A stretch of 64,000 nt of DNA. Source: Phytopseudomonas punonensis (lineage in GTDB: Bacteria > Pseudomonadota > Gammaproteobacteria > Pseudomonadales > Pseudomonadaceae). Each line of letters starts with the position of its first letter. Within the stretch, counting starts at the first letter, position 1. Location: positions 124,001 through 188,000 of the forward strand of contig NZ_FRBQ01000004.1 in the NCBI RefSeq assembly GCF_900142655.1, read 5' to 3'. Of the stretch, positions 25,988 to 37,864 are shown piece by piece. Under the pieces are notes generated by a model that was given only the letters and a program-made list of their open reading frames with translations, was not told the DNA's origin and did not search any database. The translations under genes and the position numbers were made by a program.

Positions 25988-26030
25988 AAGCTCAGTTTCG
26001 ATAGAGATGCCCGATGGCGAACGGCAGCCA

Positions 26031-28976
26031 TCAACTCAGGTCCAGCTCACGCCAGATACGCATCACGTTGCGCCGGTGCTCGTGAAACTGGTCGCCGCCC
26101 ACTACCCCAGGCTGCTTCTGCAATGCCTGCCGATGGGCTGCCGAGCGGTAGGCTTTGTACGCGTCCTGTAGCAGGGTCGCCTCGCCATCGCGCAGCAGAC
26201 CGAGCCGGTCCAGGCCTTCCAGAATGCGGATGTTATCGGTGAATTCGAGCAGCGCCGGATGCTGCTTCGACCACGCCAGAGCCGCGTATTGCACCATAAA
26301 TTCAATATCGACGATACCTCCGGCGTCCTGCTTGAGGTCGAAGGGTGACGCCGCGTCGAAGGCATTTTCCGCCATACCGGCGGCTGTGGCCCGGCTTCCG
26401 AGGTTGTCGCGCATTTTGGCGCGCATCTCGCTGACCTCGGCCTGCAGCTTGGCCTGATCACGCTCACGAGCCAGCACGGCGGTGCGTACCTCGGCGAATG
26501 CACCGGCCACCCGCTCACAGCCAACCAGGACCCGCGCGCGCACGAGTGCCTGATGCTCCCACGTCCAGGCCTCGCCTTCCTGATAACGGCTGAAGGCGCC
26601 CAGCGAACTCACCAGCAGGCCAGCAGCGCCCGACGGCCGCAGGCGCATATCGACATCGTAGAGCTGGCCGGAGTTGGTCTGCGCGGTCAGCAGGTGAATG
26701 ATGCGCTGCCCCAGGCGCGTGAAGAACTGCGCGCCGTCGATGGGCTTGGCGCCATCGGTCTCGGCTTGCGGATCGCCATCGTGGATGAACACCAGATCCA
26801 GATCCGAGCCATGGCCCAGTTCGATACCGCCGACCTTGCCGTAGCCGACGATGATGAAATCCGGCGCACAAGGGCTGCCGTCAGAACGCTGCGGCGTGCC
26901 ATGGCGACTGACCATCTGCCGCCAAGCAAGGGCCAGCACCTGATCGAGAATGGCTTCGGCCAGCCAGGTCAGGTAATCGCTGACCTTCATCAGCGGCAGG
27001 CTGCCGGCGATCTCGGATGCCGCCACGCGCAGGCCGTGAGCCAGCTTGAAGTGGCGTAGCGCCTCCATCTGCTGCTCCAGGTCCTCCTCGGGAATTCGCG
27101 TCAGCCGCTCGCGCAGCTCTGCAGCCAACTCCGGCGCATGGGGCGGGCTGAACAGACGCCCCTCATTAAGCAATTCGTCGAGCAGTAGCGGGAAACGGCT
27201 GATCTGCTCGGCGATCCATGGGCTGGCCGCGCACAGCGTCAGCAGGCGCAGCAAGGCTCCGGGATTTTCCGTGAGCAGCACCAGATAGGCCGAGCGCCGC
27301 GCGACCGCCTCGATCAACGGCAATACCCGCTCCAGCACCAGATCCGGCTTTTCCTGCTCGACCGTAGCGGCCAGCAGGCGCGGGATGAAGGCGTCCAGAC
27401 GTTCGCGACCAAGGCGCTGCATGGCTCGTACCTGATTGCCATTACGCAAGCCCACCAGGCGCTGCCAGGCGCCCTGAGCATCAGTGAAACCGGCCTCGGC
27501 GAGCTGTCGACATGCTGCTTCTTCATCCTGATCATCATTCCACAGCGGCAGCCAGTCCGCGCCGACCATGGGCTCTTCGCTGCCTTCCTGATCCTCGTCG
27601 GGGTCGGCAATGACCTGACGAAAGTGCCAGTCGACACGCCCACGCCAGTACATCAGTTGCTCGTGGAAGGCATTCCAGCCATCGAAACCGAGCATGAAGG
27701 CAACGCGCGCGCGATCCTGATCGTTATCCGGCAGCATCTGCGTCTGCCGGTCATCGATGGCCTGCAGGGCATGCTCGGTGTAGCGCAGAAAGGCGTAGCC
27801 AGCTAGCAGCTCATCGACCGCAGCTGAGGGCAAATAGCCTTGCCCCTTGAGCGTGTCGAGCACCTTGAGCAGCGAACGCTGCTGCAGACTGAGGTCACGC
27901 CCGCCATGAATCAGCTGGAACGCCTGGGCGATGAACTCCACCTCACGGATGCCGCCGGAGCCCAGCTTGATGTTCTCGGCCATGCCCTTGCGCCGCACTT
28001 CCTGCTGAATCAGCTGCTTCATGGTGCGCAGCGCGTCGATGGCGGAAAAATCCAGGTACCGCCGGTAGACGAACGGGCGCAGCATTTCCAGCAATTGCGC
28101 GCCAGCCTCCTGATCGCCACCGACCACGCGCGCCTTGATCATCGCGTAGCGCTCCCAGTCACGGCCCTGGTCCTGGTAGTACTGCTCCAGCGCATTGAAA
28201 CTGAATACCAGCGCACCGGAAGAGCCGTAAGGGCGCAGGCGCATATCCGTGCGGAACACGAAACCGTCGACGGTGATGGCATCCAGTGCCTTGATCAGTT
28301 TCTGGCCCAGGCGAATGAAAAACTCCTGGTTATCCAGCGGCCTTTTGACGCCCTGGGCTTCGCCGCCTTCCGGGTAACCGAAAATCAGGTCAATGTCCGA
28401 TGACAGGTTGAGTTCGAAGGCGCCGAGCTTGCCCATGCCAAGGATGACCATGTGCTGCGGCTCGCCACTGCGCCGCCCAACCGGCGTGCCAAACTGCTGG
28501 CAATGCTTGGGGTAGAGCCAGTGATAAGCAAGGTCGATACAAGCGTCAGCCAGATCGGAAAGGTCGCGACAGGTTTCCACCAGATCCGCCTGGCGGCTGA
28601 CGTCACGCCAGATGATGCGCACCTGCTGACGATTGCGGAAACGGCGCAGGCTGCGCGCCAGAGCATTTTCATCCGTGCATTCGCTCAGCTGTTCGGCGAG
28701 CTGCCCGCGCAATTCGCCTGCACGCAGACGCCGCTCTAATTCGCCGCTGGCAGCCAGATCGAGGAGCATCTGCGGGTCACGCATGCCCTGCTGCGTCACG
28801 AAGTCGCTCGCTGCCGTCACCCGCTGCAGATGCTCCCTGCGCTGCGGCGGCCAGGCCGCGAAATCGGCAGCGGCCTCGGCAGACAATGTGGCGAAAACCT
28901 GCGTGAGCGATTGCTCGGCGCGCTGGGCAATGGGAAGAAGAGCGACAGGCAAAGAAACGAGCGCGGGCAGGCTCAT
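26031..28976 (-). CDS. glnE: Bifunctional glutamine synthetase adenylyltransferase/deadenylase GlnE
   Basis: The product has 981 residues, normal for GlnE. It contains two nucleotidyltransferase domains: the N-terminal one with LSSDIDLIFGYPEGG near residue 200 (deadenylylation) and the C-terminal one with GHGSDLDLVFIHDGD near residue 725 (adenylylation), each with the DxD metal site, separated by helical PII-binding regions. GlnE switches glutamine synthetase off or on by attaching or removing AMP at a Tyr, according to PII status. The gene is divergent from aceE across a 270-bp gap and upstream of waaF in the same direction. Confidence 0.96.
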   Translation of the reverse strand: MSLPALVSLPVALLPIAQRAEQSLTQVFATLSAEAAADFAAWPPQRREHLQRVTAASDFVTQQGMRDPQMLLDLAASGELERRLRAGELRGQLAEQLSECTDENALARSLRRFRNRQQVRIIWRDVSRQADLVETCRDLSDLADACIDLAYHWLYPKHCQQFGTPVGRRSGEPQHMVILGMGKLGAFELNLSSDIDLIFGYPEGGEAQGVKRPLDNQEFFIRLGQKLIKALDAITVDGFVFRTDMRLRPYGSSGALVFSFNALEQYYQDQGRDWERYAMIKARVVGGDQEAGAQLLEMLRPFVYRRYLDFSAIDALRTMKQLIQQEVRRKGMAENIKLGSGGIREVEFIAQAFQLIHGGRDLSLQQRSLLKVLDTLKGQGYLPSAAVDELLAGYAFLRYTEHALQAIDDRQTQMLPDNDQDRARVAFMLGFDGWNAFHEQLMYWRGRVDWHFRQVIADPDEDQEGSEEPMVGADWLPLWNDDQDEEAACRQLAEAGFTDAQGAWQRLVGLRNGNQVRAMQRLGRERLDAFIPRLLAATVEQEKPDLVLERVLPLIEAVARRSAYLVLLTENPGALLRLLTLCAASPWIAEQISRFPLLLDELLNEGRLFSPPHAPELAAELRERLTRIPEEDLEQQMEALRHFKLAHGLRVAASEIAGSLPLMKVSDYLTWLAEAILDQVLALAWRQMVSRHGTPQRSDGSPCAPDFIIVGYGKVGGIELGHGSDLDLVFIHDGDPQAETDGAKPIDGAQFFTRLGQRIIHLLTAQTNSGQLYDVDMRLRPSGAAGLLVSSLGAFSRYQEGEAWTWEHQALVRARVLVGCERVAGAFAEVRTAVLARERDQAKLQAEVSEMRAKMRDNLGSRATAAGMAENAFDAASPFDLKQDAGGIVDIEFMVQYAALAWSKQHPALLEFTDNIRILEGLDRLGLLRDGEATLLQDAYKAYRSAAHRQALQKQPGVVGGDQFHEHRRNVMRIWRELDLS

Positions 28977-29246
28977 GGTCTATCCTTTTCGGCGGGCTGC
29001 GGGGCCTGTTGGAAAACCGACGAAGCCAGCGGGAAGGCTCGCCACGTAAGGCTCGCGCCTGATTTGATTGTAGTTTCGCTGCTAATGAATCAACTGGAAG
29101 AGCTGAAATCGTCGTCCAAATGTAGTAAAACTACACAAAGCCGGATCTACCTAACCGGTATTTCCAAGAATTAACGTGCCCGCTCAAAAAGCCGGCCACG
29201 CATCCTGGCTTCCGATTCTGGAAGCCTTTCCGCTCTGGAGCAAGCC
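28977..29246. other. Intergenic region between divergent glnE and aceE
   Basis: This 270-bp gap must hold the promoters of both glnE and aceE. I see no coding sequence. The notable element is the inverted repeat at 29121-29135, with a half-site TGTAGT at 29069-29074. I could not assign a convincing -35/-10 pair by eye. Confidence 0.6.
29121..29135. promoter_or_regulatory. Inverted repeat TGTAGTAAAACTACA upstream of aceE, GntR/FadR-type operator candidate
   Basis: The 15-bp site has perfect 6-bp arms around AAA. Its core TAGTAAAACTA fits the TNGTNNNACNA consensus known for the FadR subfamily of GntR regulators, the subfamily that includes PdhR, the pyruvate-sensing repressor of aceEF in enterobacteria. 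It lies 111 bp before the aceE start. A second half-site TGTAGT occurs at 29069-29074. Binding by a PdhR-like protein is inference. Confidence 0.5.
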
Positions 29247-31895
<2,649 letters not shown>

Positions 31896-31906
31896 GGAGA
31901 CGCATT

Positions 31907-33874
31907 GTGAGTGAATTGATTCGCGTACCCGACATCGGCGGTGGTGAGGGTGAAATCATCGAGCTGTTCGTCAAAGTTGGCGACCGCATCGAAGCCGACC
32001 AGAGCCTGCTGACCCTCGAGTCGGACAAGGCCAGCATGGAAATTCCGGCCCCCAAAGCCGGCGTCATCAAGAGCCTGAAGGTCAAGCTGGGCGACAACCT
32101 GAAAGAAGGTGACGAGCTGCTCGAGCTGGACGTGGAAGGCAATACTGCTGCCGAAGCCGCTCCAGCAGAGCAAGAAGCGCCTGCCGCCGCCGCAGCGCCA
32201 GCGGCCGAGCGTCAAGCTCAGTCGGCTGGCAGCGCCGAGGCTCAGGAAGTCAAAGTGCCGGACATCGGTTCCAGCGCCAAGGCCAGCATCATCGAAGTAG
32301 CGGTCAAGCCGGGCGACACTATCGAAGTCGACCAGTCGCTGATCACCCTCGAGTCCGACAAGGCCAGCATGGAAATTCCATCGCCTGCCGCGGGCGTGGT
32401 GGAAAGCGTGTCGGTCAAGGTGGGTGACGAAGTCGGCACCGGCGATCTGATCCTGGTGCTCAAGGGCGCTGCTGGCGCTCAACCGCAACAGGCTGCCAGC
32501 GCGCAGGCGCCTGCACCTGCTGCCGCCCCTGCCGAAGCAGCTGCGCCTGCAGCCGCCGAAGAGCAGGCTGGCGAGAGCAGCGAAGAAGTGCGTATTCCGG
32601 ACATCGGCGCCGATGCTGCCAGCGTCATCGAGATGCTGGTCAAGGTTGGCGACAGCGTAGAAGCCGAGCAATCTTTGATCACCCTCGAATCGGCCAAGGC
32701 GAGCATGGAAATCCCTGCTCCCAAAGCTGGCGTGATCGAAAGCATCGCCATCAAGGTGGGTGACGAAGCCAAGACCGGCGATCTGATTCTGGTCCTCAAG
32801 GTACAGGGCAAAGCCGCGGCCAAGCCCGCTGCCGCCGCTCAGGCACCCGCCGCTACACCCGAGCAGGCCAAACCGGCCAACGTTCAGGGCAGCGCGCCTG
32901 CCAAAGCCGCACCGCAAGCAGCTCCGGCTGCCGCACCAAGCCGTGATGGCAGCAAGGTACATGCTGGCCCGGCGGTACGCCAATTGGCCCGTGAATTCGG
33001 CGTCGAGCTGAGCGCCGTGCCTGGCACTGGCCCCAAAGGTCGCATTCTCAAGGAAGACGTGCAGGTTTACGTCAAAGCCGAGCTGCAGAAAGCCAAGTCG
33101 GCGCCTGCCGCCGCGGCTGCCGGTGCTACCGGCGGCGCTGGCATTCCGCCGATCCCGACCGTCGACTTCAGCAAGTTCGGTGAAGTCGAAGAAGTACCGA
33201 TGACCCGCCTGATGCAGGTCGGCGCTGCCAACCTGCACCGCAGCTGGCTGAACGTGCCGCACGTGACGCAGTTCGACTCGGCCGACATCACCGAGCTGGA
33301 AGCCTTCCGTGTCTCGCAGAAGGCCGTCGCCGAGAAAGCCGGCGTCAAGCTGACCGTGCTGCCGCTGCTGCTCAAGGCCTGCGCCTACCTGCTCAAGGAA
33401 CTGCCGGACTTCAACAGTTCCCTGTCGCCGAGCGGCAAGGCGGTGATCCGCAAGAAGTACGTGCACATCGGCTTCGCTGTCGATACCCCGGATGGCCTGC
33501 TGGTGCCGGTAATCAAGAACGTCGATCAGAAGAGCCTGCTGCAACTGGCTGCCGAAGCCGCTGCACTGGCTGAGAAAGCGCGCAACAAGAAGCTTTCGGC
33601 TGACGACATGCAGGGCGCCTGCTTCACCATCTCCAGCCTCGGTCACATTGGCGGCACCGGCTTCACGCCGATCGTTAACGCGCCGGAAGTGGCGATCCTT
33701 GGTGTCAGCAAGGCCACCATCCAGCCGGTCTGGGATGGCAAAGCCTTCCAGCCCAAACTGATGCTGCCGCTGTCGCTGTCCTACGATCACCGCGTGATCA
33801 ATGGTGCGGCCGCTGCGCGCTTCACCAAGCGCCTGGGCGATGTGCTGACTGACATCCGTACCATGCTGCTGTAA
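31907..33874 (+). CDS. aceF: Pyruvate dehydrogenase E2, dihydrolipoamide acetyltransferase with three lipoyl domains
   Basis: The product has 655 residues from a GTG start preceded by GAGGAG. There are three lipoyl domains (about 3-75, 119-190 and 230-303), each with the lipoyl Lys in a KASMEIP motif. The first two read ESDKASM, the third ESAKASM. They are joined by Ala/Pro-rich linkers. Next come an E3-binding domain (VRQLAREFGVELSAVPGTGP near 365) and a catalytic domain ending SYDHRVINGAAAARF, with the active-site His. P. aeruginosa AceF has, as I recall, two lipoyl domains and Azotobacter vinelandii three, so the domain count follows the latter. A terminator follows at 33914. Confidence 0.96.
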   Translation: MSELIRVPDIGGGEGEIIELFVKVGDRIEADQSLLTLESDKASMEIPAPKAGVIKSLKVKLGDNLKEGDELLELDVEGNTAAEAAPAEQEAPAAAAAPAAERQAQSAGSAEAQEVKVPDIGSSAKASIIEVAVKPGDTIEVDQSLITLESDKASMEIPSPAAGVVESVSVKVGDEVGTGDLILVLKGAAGAQPQQAASAQAPAPAAAPAEAAAPAAAEEQAGESSEEVRIPDIGADAASVIEMLVKVGDSVEAEQSLITLESAKASMEIPAPKAGVIESIAIKVGDEAKTGDLILVLKVQGKAAAKPAAAAQAPAATPEQAKPANVQGSAPAKAAPQAAPAAAPSRDGSKVHAGPAVRQLAREFGVELSAVPGTGPKGRILKEDVQVYVKAELQKAKSAPAAAAAGATGGAGIPPIPTVDFSKFGEVEEVPMTRLMQVGAANLHRSWLNVPHVTQFDSADITELEAFRVSQKAVAEKAGVKLTVLPLLLKACAYLLKELPDFNSSLSPSGKAVIRKKYVHIGFAVDTPDGLLVPVIKNVDQKSLLQLAAEAAALAEKARNKKLSADDMQGACFTISSLGHIGGTGFTPIVNAPEVAILGVSKATIQPVWDGKAFQPKLMLPLSLSYDHRVINGAAAARFTKRLGDVLTDIRTMLL

Positions 33875-34206
33875 GCGATAGGTTTTCGAGCGCCACGCTC
33901 GTACCTCGCTCGACCCCGCCCAACCAGGCGGGGTTTTTTTTGCTCGTTTTGCAGCAACAGACATCGTCAGAGCTGCAAAAACGATATAAAGCCCCACTTA
34001 ATTTCCGAAAATTAGTACTTTTAAATCAGGCAGTTGAAATAAAGAAATCATAATGCCATTAGATTCCTTGTCAGCCGTTACACCATGGTGCAACCTAGCG
34101 CCACTTCCGCCTTAGAGCGGTCAGGGAGATATGGCAACACCCCTTGTAGCGCTATAGTGAAGAGGCCAGGCGTTTGCCTGTGCTAGTTGATGGATACAGC
34201 CATTCG
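33875..34206. other. Non-coding gap between aceF and dipA
   Basis: The gap holds the aceF terminator (33914-33941), then an AT-rich stretch (about 33985-34075) that is unlike the flanking coding DNA and probably carries the dipA promoter region. A TATAGT hexamer occurs at about 34151-34156 without a good -35. No gene is visible. Confidence 0.55.
33914..33941 (+). terminator. Rho-independent terminator of aceEF
   Basis: A 7-bp GC stem (CCCCGCC, 33914-33920, pairing with GGCGGGG, 33927-33933) with a 6-base loop is followed by eight T residues. It lies 40 bp after the aceF stop, in the right orientation. Confidence 0.93.
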
Positions 34207-36873
34207 ATGAAAAGCCATCCCGATACCGCAGGTCGCGCAGCGGCCGAGGTCGTGACGCAACTGCCCGTGCCTTCGCGGCTGGGCATGATGCGTTTCGAGC
34301 GGATGAATGAACCCAACTGGCTGCTCCTATTTATCGACGCCTCCTGCGAGAAACAGCTCGGCATCCAGCCCAGTGATCTCTGCAACCTCGTGGAAACTCC
34401 CTATGCCAGCCTGATGGAGCCGGAAGCGCGCTACCGCCTGCACGACTCCATTCAGCAACAACTTATCCAGTCGCCACGCTACATGGTGCGCTATACCCTG
34501 CACACACCGCAGGGCCCGCTGCAACTGATGGAGCTCGGCGAGCCGTTCAAGCAGCGCGGCCGCTCGCTGCTACGTGGCTACCTGCTGGTGGCCAATGACC
34601 AGATGGCAGCAACGCCGTCGCCGCAGCAGGACTCTCTCGAAGACCTGCAGCGCAGCCAGGCCGAGCTGCAGCAACATCAGCTACGTGCCCTCGCTCAGCA
34701 GCAGCTGATCGTGCGGCTGGCCAGCCAGCGCTATCAGGGCAATGACCCGCGTAGCGAAGCAGCTGAGCTGATCACCCGCAGCGCCTGTGAGATCTACGGC
34801 ATCGCCCGCGCCGGTATCTGGCACATCAACGGTGACACCCTTGAGCCCGTGGCACTCTACGTCGCGGATGAGGGCCACGACGAAATACTACTGCCCATCG
34901 ATGGTCGTCGTTACCCAAACTACCTGCGCGCGCTCAAGGAAGGCCGTGCGCTCGACGCTCACGACGCCGAAAACGACTCGCGTACCCGCGAGCTGCTCGA
35001 CGATTACCTGCGACCAAAATCGGTAACTGCCATTCTCGATGCCAGCATCCGAGTCGGCGGTGAGCTGGTCGCGGTGCTGTGCCTCGAACACAGCGGCGGG
35101 CCTCGCGCCTGGCAGGCCGACGAAGTCGCCTTTGCTGGCGAGCTGGCCGACCAGTACGCCAGCGTGCTGAGCAACCAGGAACGCCGCAACGCCACTAGCG
35201 CGCTGTATCTGTTCCAGCGCGCCGTCGAGCAGAGCGCCAGCGCTTTCATCCTGCTCAACCGCGACGGCATGGTGGAGTATGTGAACCCCAGCTTTACCGC
35301 GATCACCCAGTACAGTGCCGACGAAGTACAGGGCCGCCAGCTCTCCGAGCTGCCGGCCCTTGAGAATCTCAGCGAGCTGCTGTTCGACAGCGAATCCGGG
35401 CTCGCCGAACACAACAGCTGGCAGGGTGAGTTCAAGAGCCGTCGCAAGAACCTCGAGCCCTATTGGAGCCAGTTCTCGATCTCCAAGGTGCATGCCGACG
35501 ACGGCACCCTGACTCACTACATCGGAATCTACGAAGACATCACCGAAACCAAGCAGTCCCAGCAGCGCATTGAGCGCCTGGCCTACAGCGACAACCTCAC
35601 CGGCCTGGGCAACCGCTACGCGTTCATTCGCGCACTGGAAAAGCGCTTTGCCGGCAACCCCACGCCAATCAGCCTGCTGCTGGTCGACATCGACAACTTC
35701 AAGCGCATCAACGACACCCTCGGCCACCAGACTGGTGACAAGCTGCTGGTCAGCCTGGCCAAGCGACTGCGTAACAGCTTCAGCGGTGAAGGCACCCTGG
35801 CGCGCTTCGCCAGCAACGAATTCGCCATTCTGCTCGACAACTGCGAGAGCCAACGCGGCCAGCTGATCGCCCAACAGGTGCTGGAAACCCTCGACAAGCC
35901 GCTGTTCGTCGACAACCAACTGATCAACGTCAGCGGCTCCGTGGGCCTGGCCTGTTCGCCAGAGCACGGCGCTGATCCGCAAACGCTGATGAAACATGCG
36001 GGCCTGGCCCTGCACAAGGCCAAGGCCAACGGCAAACACCAGCTGCAGGTGTTCACCGATGTGCTCAATGCCGAAGCCAACTACAAGCTGTTCGTGGAAA
36101 ACAACCTGCGCCGCGCCCTGACGCAGAACGAGCTGGAAGTGTTCTACCAACCCAAGCTGTGCCTGAAAACCGGGCAGTTGCTGGGCATGGAAGCGTTGCT
36201 GCGCTGGCATCACCCGGAGCGCGGCATGATCCGCCCGGACCAGTTCATCAGTGTGGCCGAGGAAACCGGGCTCATCGTACCGATCGGCAAGTGGGTGGTG
36301 CTCCAGGCCTGCCGCATGAGCAAGCAACTGACCGCTGTTGGGCTGGGCAATCTACAGGTGGCTATCAACCTGTCGCCCAAGCAGTTCAGCGATCCGGATC
36401 TGGTCGGCTCGATCGCCGCCATTCTCGAAGAAGAGCAACTGCCGCCGGAGCTGCTCGAACTGGAACTCACCGAAGGCCTGCTGCTGGAAGCCACCGACAG
36501 CACACGCAGCCAGCTCAATGCCCTCAAGCAGCTCGGCCTGACCCTGGCCATGGACGACTTCGGCACTGGTTACTCGTCGCTCAGCTACCTGAAGAAATTC
36601 CCGATCGATGTGATCAAGATTGATCGCAGCTTCATCAAGGACATCCCCGAGAACGAGGACGACATGGAAATCACCTCTGCAGTGATCGCCATGGCCCACA
36701 ACCTCAAACTCAAGGTCGTCGCCGAAGGCGTCGAAACCCCTGCGCAACTGGCGTTCCTGCGCCGCCACAATTGCGATATCGGCCAAGGCTATCTGTTTGA
36801 TCGTCCCATTCCCGGCCGTGATCTGGTAGAAAGTCTCAAACGCTACCCGCGGCGCCCGGCCGCTAGACGGTAA
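34207..36873 (+). CDS. dipA: Cyclic-di-GMP phosphodiesterase DipA (GAF-PAS-degenerate GGDEF-EAL)
   Basis: From the ATG at 34207 ([20 protein letters not shown]) the product has 888 residues. It has an N-terminal PAS-like region, a GAF domain (about 180-340), a PAS domain (about 345-460, [17 protein letters not shown]), a GGDEF domain whose signature reads ASNEF, and an EAL domain starting at [13 protein letters not shown] with the [13 protein letters not shown] loop. The GGDEF motif is degenerate, so diguanylate cyclase activity is unlikely, while the EAL residues are intact. In P. aeruginosa DipA (PA5017) is a phosphodiesterase needed for biofilm dispersal, and it also lies between aceF and msrA. 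A TTG 11 codons upstream is an unlikely start. Confidence 0.92.
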   Translation: MKSHPDTAGRAAAEVVTQLPVPSRLGMMRFERMNEPNWLLLFIDASCEKQLGIQPSDLCNLVETPYASLMEPEARYRLHDSIQQQLIQSPRYMVRYTLHTPQGPLQLMELGEPFKQRGRSLLRGYLLVANDQMAATPSPQQDSLEDLQRSQAELQQHQLRALAQQQLIVRLASQRYQGNDPRSEAAELITRSACEIYGIARAGIWHINGDTLEPVALYVADEGHDEILLPIDGRRYPNYLRALKEGRALDAHDAENDSRTRELLDDYLRPKSVTAILDASIRVGGELVAVLCLEHSGGPRAWQADEVAFAGELADQYASVLSNQERRNATSALYLFQRAVEQSASAFILLNRDGMVEYVNPSFTAITQYSADEVQGRQLSELPALENLSELLFDSESGLAEHNSWQGEFKSRRKNLEPYWSQFSISKVHADDGTLTHYIGIYEDITETKQSQQRIERLAYSDNLTGLGNRYAFIRALEKRFAGNPTPISLLLVDIDNFKRINDTLGHQTGDKLLVSLAKRLRNSFSGEGTLARFASNEFAILLDNCESQRGQLIAQQVLETLDKPLFVDNQLINVSGSVGLACSPEHGADPQTLMKHAGLALHKAKANGKHQLQVFTDVLNAEANYKLFVENNLRRALTQNELEVFYQPKLCLKTGQLLGMEALLRWHHPERGMIRPDQFISVAEETGLIVPIGKWVVLQACRMSKQLTAVGLGNLQVAINLSPKQFSDPDLVGSIAAILEEEQLPPELLELELTEGLLLEATDSTRSQLNALKQLGLTLAMDDFGTGYSSLSYLKKFPIDVIKIDRSFIKDIPENEDDMEITSAVIAMAHNLKLKVVAEGVETPAQLAFLRRHNCDIGQGYLFDRPIPGRDLVESLKRYPRRPAARR

Positions 36874-36931
36874 TCAACATCCGTCAGCCGCTGCGGTCTA
36901 CCCCAGAACAATGATTCGGAGAACACTCAGC

Positions 36932-37582
36932 ATGGCCTTACGCTCGGAAATTCTTGCCCACAAACTCGAACTGCCAAGTGCTGAACAGGCGCTGCCTGGT
37001 CGCGAAACGCCGATTTCGGTACCCGATGCGCACTTCGTCAACGGTAACGCGCTGCAAGGCCCCTTCCCCGCCGGCCTGCAGACTGCCATTTTCGGCCTGG
37101 GCTGTTTCTGGGGTGCCGAGCGGCGCTTCTGGCAACAACCGGGCGTGTGGAGCACCGCCGTAGGTTACGCAGGCGGCCATACGCCTAACCCAACCTATGA
37201 AGAAACCTGCTCGGGCCTGACCGGCCACGCCGAAGTGGTGCTGGTAGTGTTCGACCCGCAATTGACCAGCTACGAGCAGTTGCTGAAAGTCTTCTGGGAA
37301 GTGCACAACCCGACCCAGGGCATGCGCCAGGGCAACGACATCGGCAGCCAATACCGCTCGGCGATCTATTGCACTGACGAACAACAGCTGGCGGCCGCTC
37401 AAGCCAGTCAGGCGCAGTTTCAGGAAGAGCTGCGCAAGGCAGGCCTGGGCGAGATCACCACCGAAATCGCCCCGGCGCCAACCTTCTACTACGCTGAGGC
37501 CTACCACCAGCAGTATCTGGCCAAGAACCCGGAAGGCTATTGTGGCCTGGGCGGCACGGGTGTGTGCCTTCCACCTCAGTAA
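36932..37582 (+). CDS. msrA: Peptide-methionine (S)-S-oxide reductase MsrA
   Basis: The product has 216 residues from the ATG at 36932, preceded by CGGAGAAC; an ATG seven codons upstream has no ribosome site. The catalytic motif [11 protein letters not shown] (Cys near residue 54) is present, followed by YAGG, GHAEVV and the C-terminal [13 protein letters not shown] with the recycling cysteines. It reduces methionine-S-sulfoxide in oxidised proteins. It follows dipA by 58 bp, as in P. aeruginosa (PA5018). Confidence 0.95.
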   Translation: MALRSEILAHKLELPSAEQALPGRETPISVPDAHFVNGNALQGPFPAGLQTAIFGLGCFWGAERRFWQQPGVWSTAVGYAGGHTPNPTYEETCSGLTGHAEVVLVVFDPQLTSYEQLLKVFWEVHNPTQGMRQGNDIGSQYRSAIYCTDEQQLAAAQASQAQFQEELRKAGLGEITTEIAPAPTFYYAEAYHQQYLAKNPEGYCGLGGTGVCLPPQ

Positions 37583-37597
37583 CAGGAGCAGACGGAC

Positions 37598-37795
37598 GTG
37601 GAGTTGAGCAGCATTTCCAGCCAGGTATCGAGTCAGGCAGCTGCGCAGTTCTCTGCACAGATGTCGCTCCTGCTGCTGAAAAAGACGCTTGAACTGCAGA
37701 CCGCCAATATCAGCGGGCTGATGCAGCCCGTTGCCCCGGTCAGTGCTCCCAGCAATCCGCCAAATCTGGGCACCAGCATCGACGTGATGGCCTGA
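37598..37795 (+). CDS. YjfB-like small putative motility protein
   Basis: The product has 65 residues. The GTG start has an AGGAG site 9 bases before it. The sequence MELSSISSQVSSQAAAQFSA, then a LLLLKKTLELQ helix and a Pro-rich tail ending in DVMA, matches the YjfB family (named as putative motility proteins in Bacillus; function unknown). It begins 15 bp after msrA and could be co-transcribed with it. It could be missed by annotation because of size and GTG start, but coding quality looks good. Confidence 0.72.
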   Translation: MELSSISSQVSSQAAAQFSAQMSLLLLKKTLELQTANISGLMQPVAPVSAPSNPPNLGTSIDVMA

Positions 37796-37864
37796 AGAAC
37801 TGCTGCCATCACGTCACCAGCCGGCTAAACTGTTGGCAATTAGCCAGCAAACGACGAGCACGGC

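Noticed and set aside
34139..34160. Sigma-54-like promoter TGGCAACACCCCTTGTAG upstream of dipA
   Set aside because: The GG to GC spacing is one base too long and the -12 GC is GT, so the match fails at the invariant positions.
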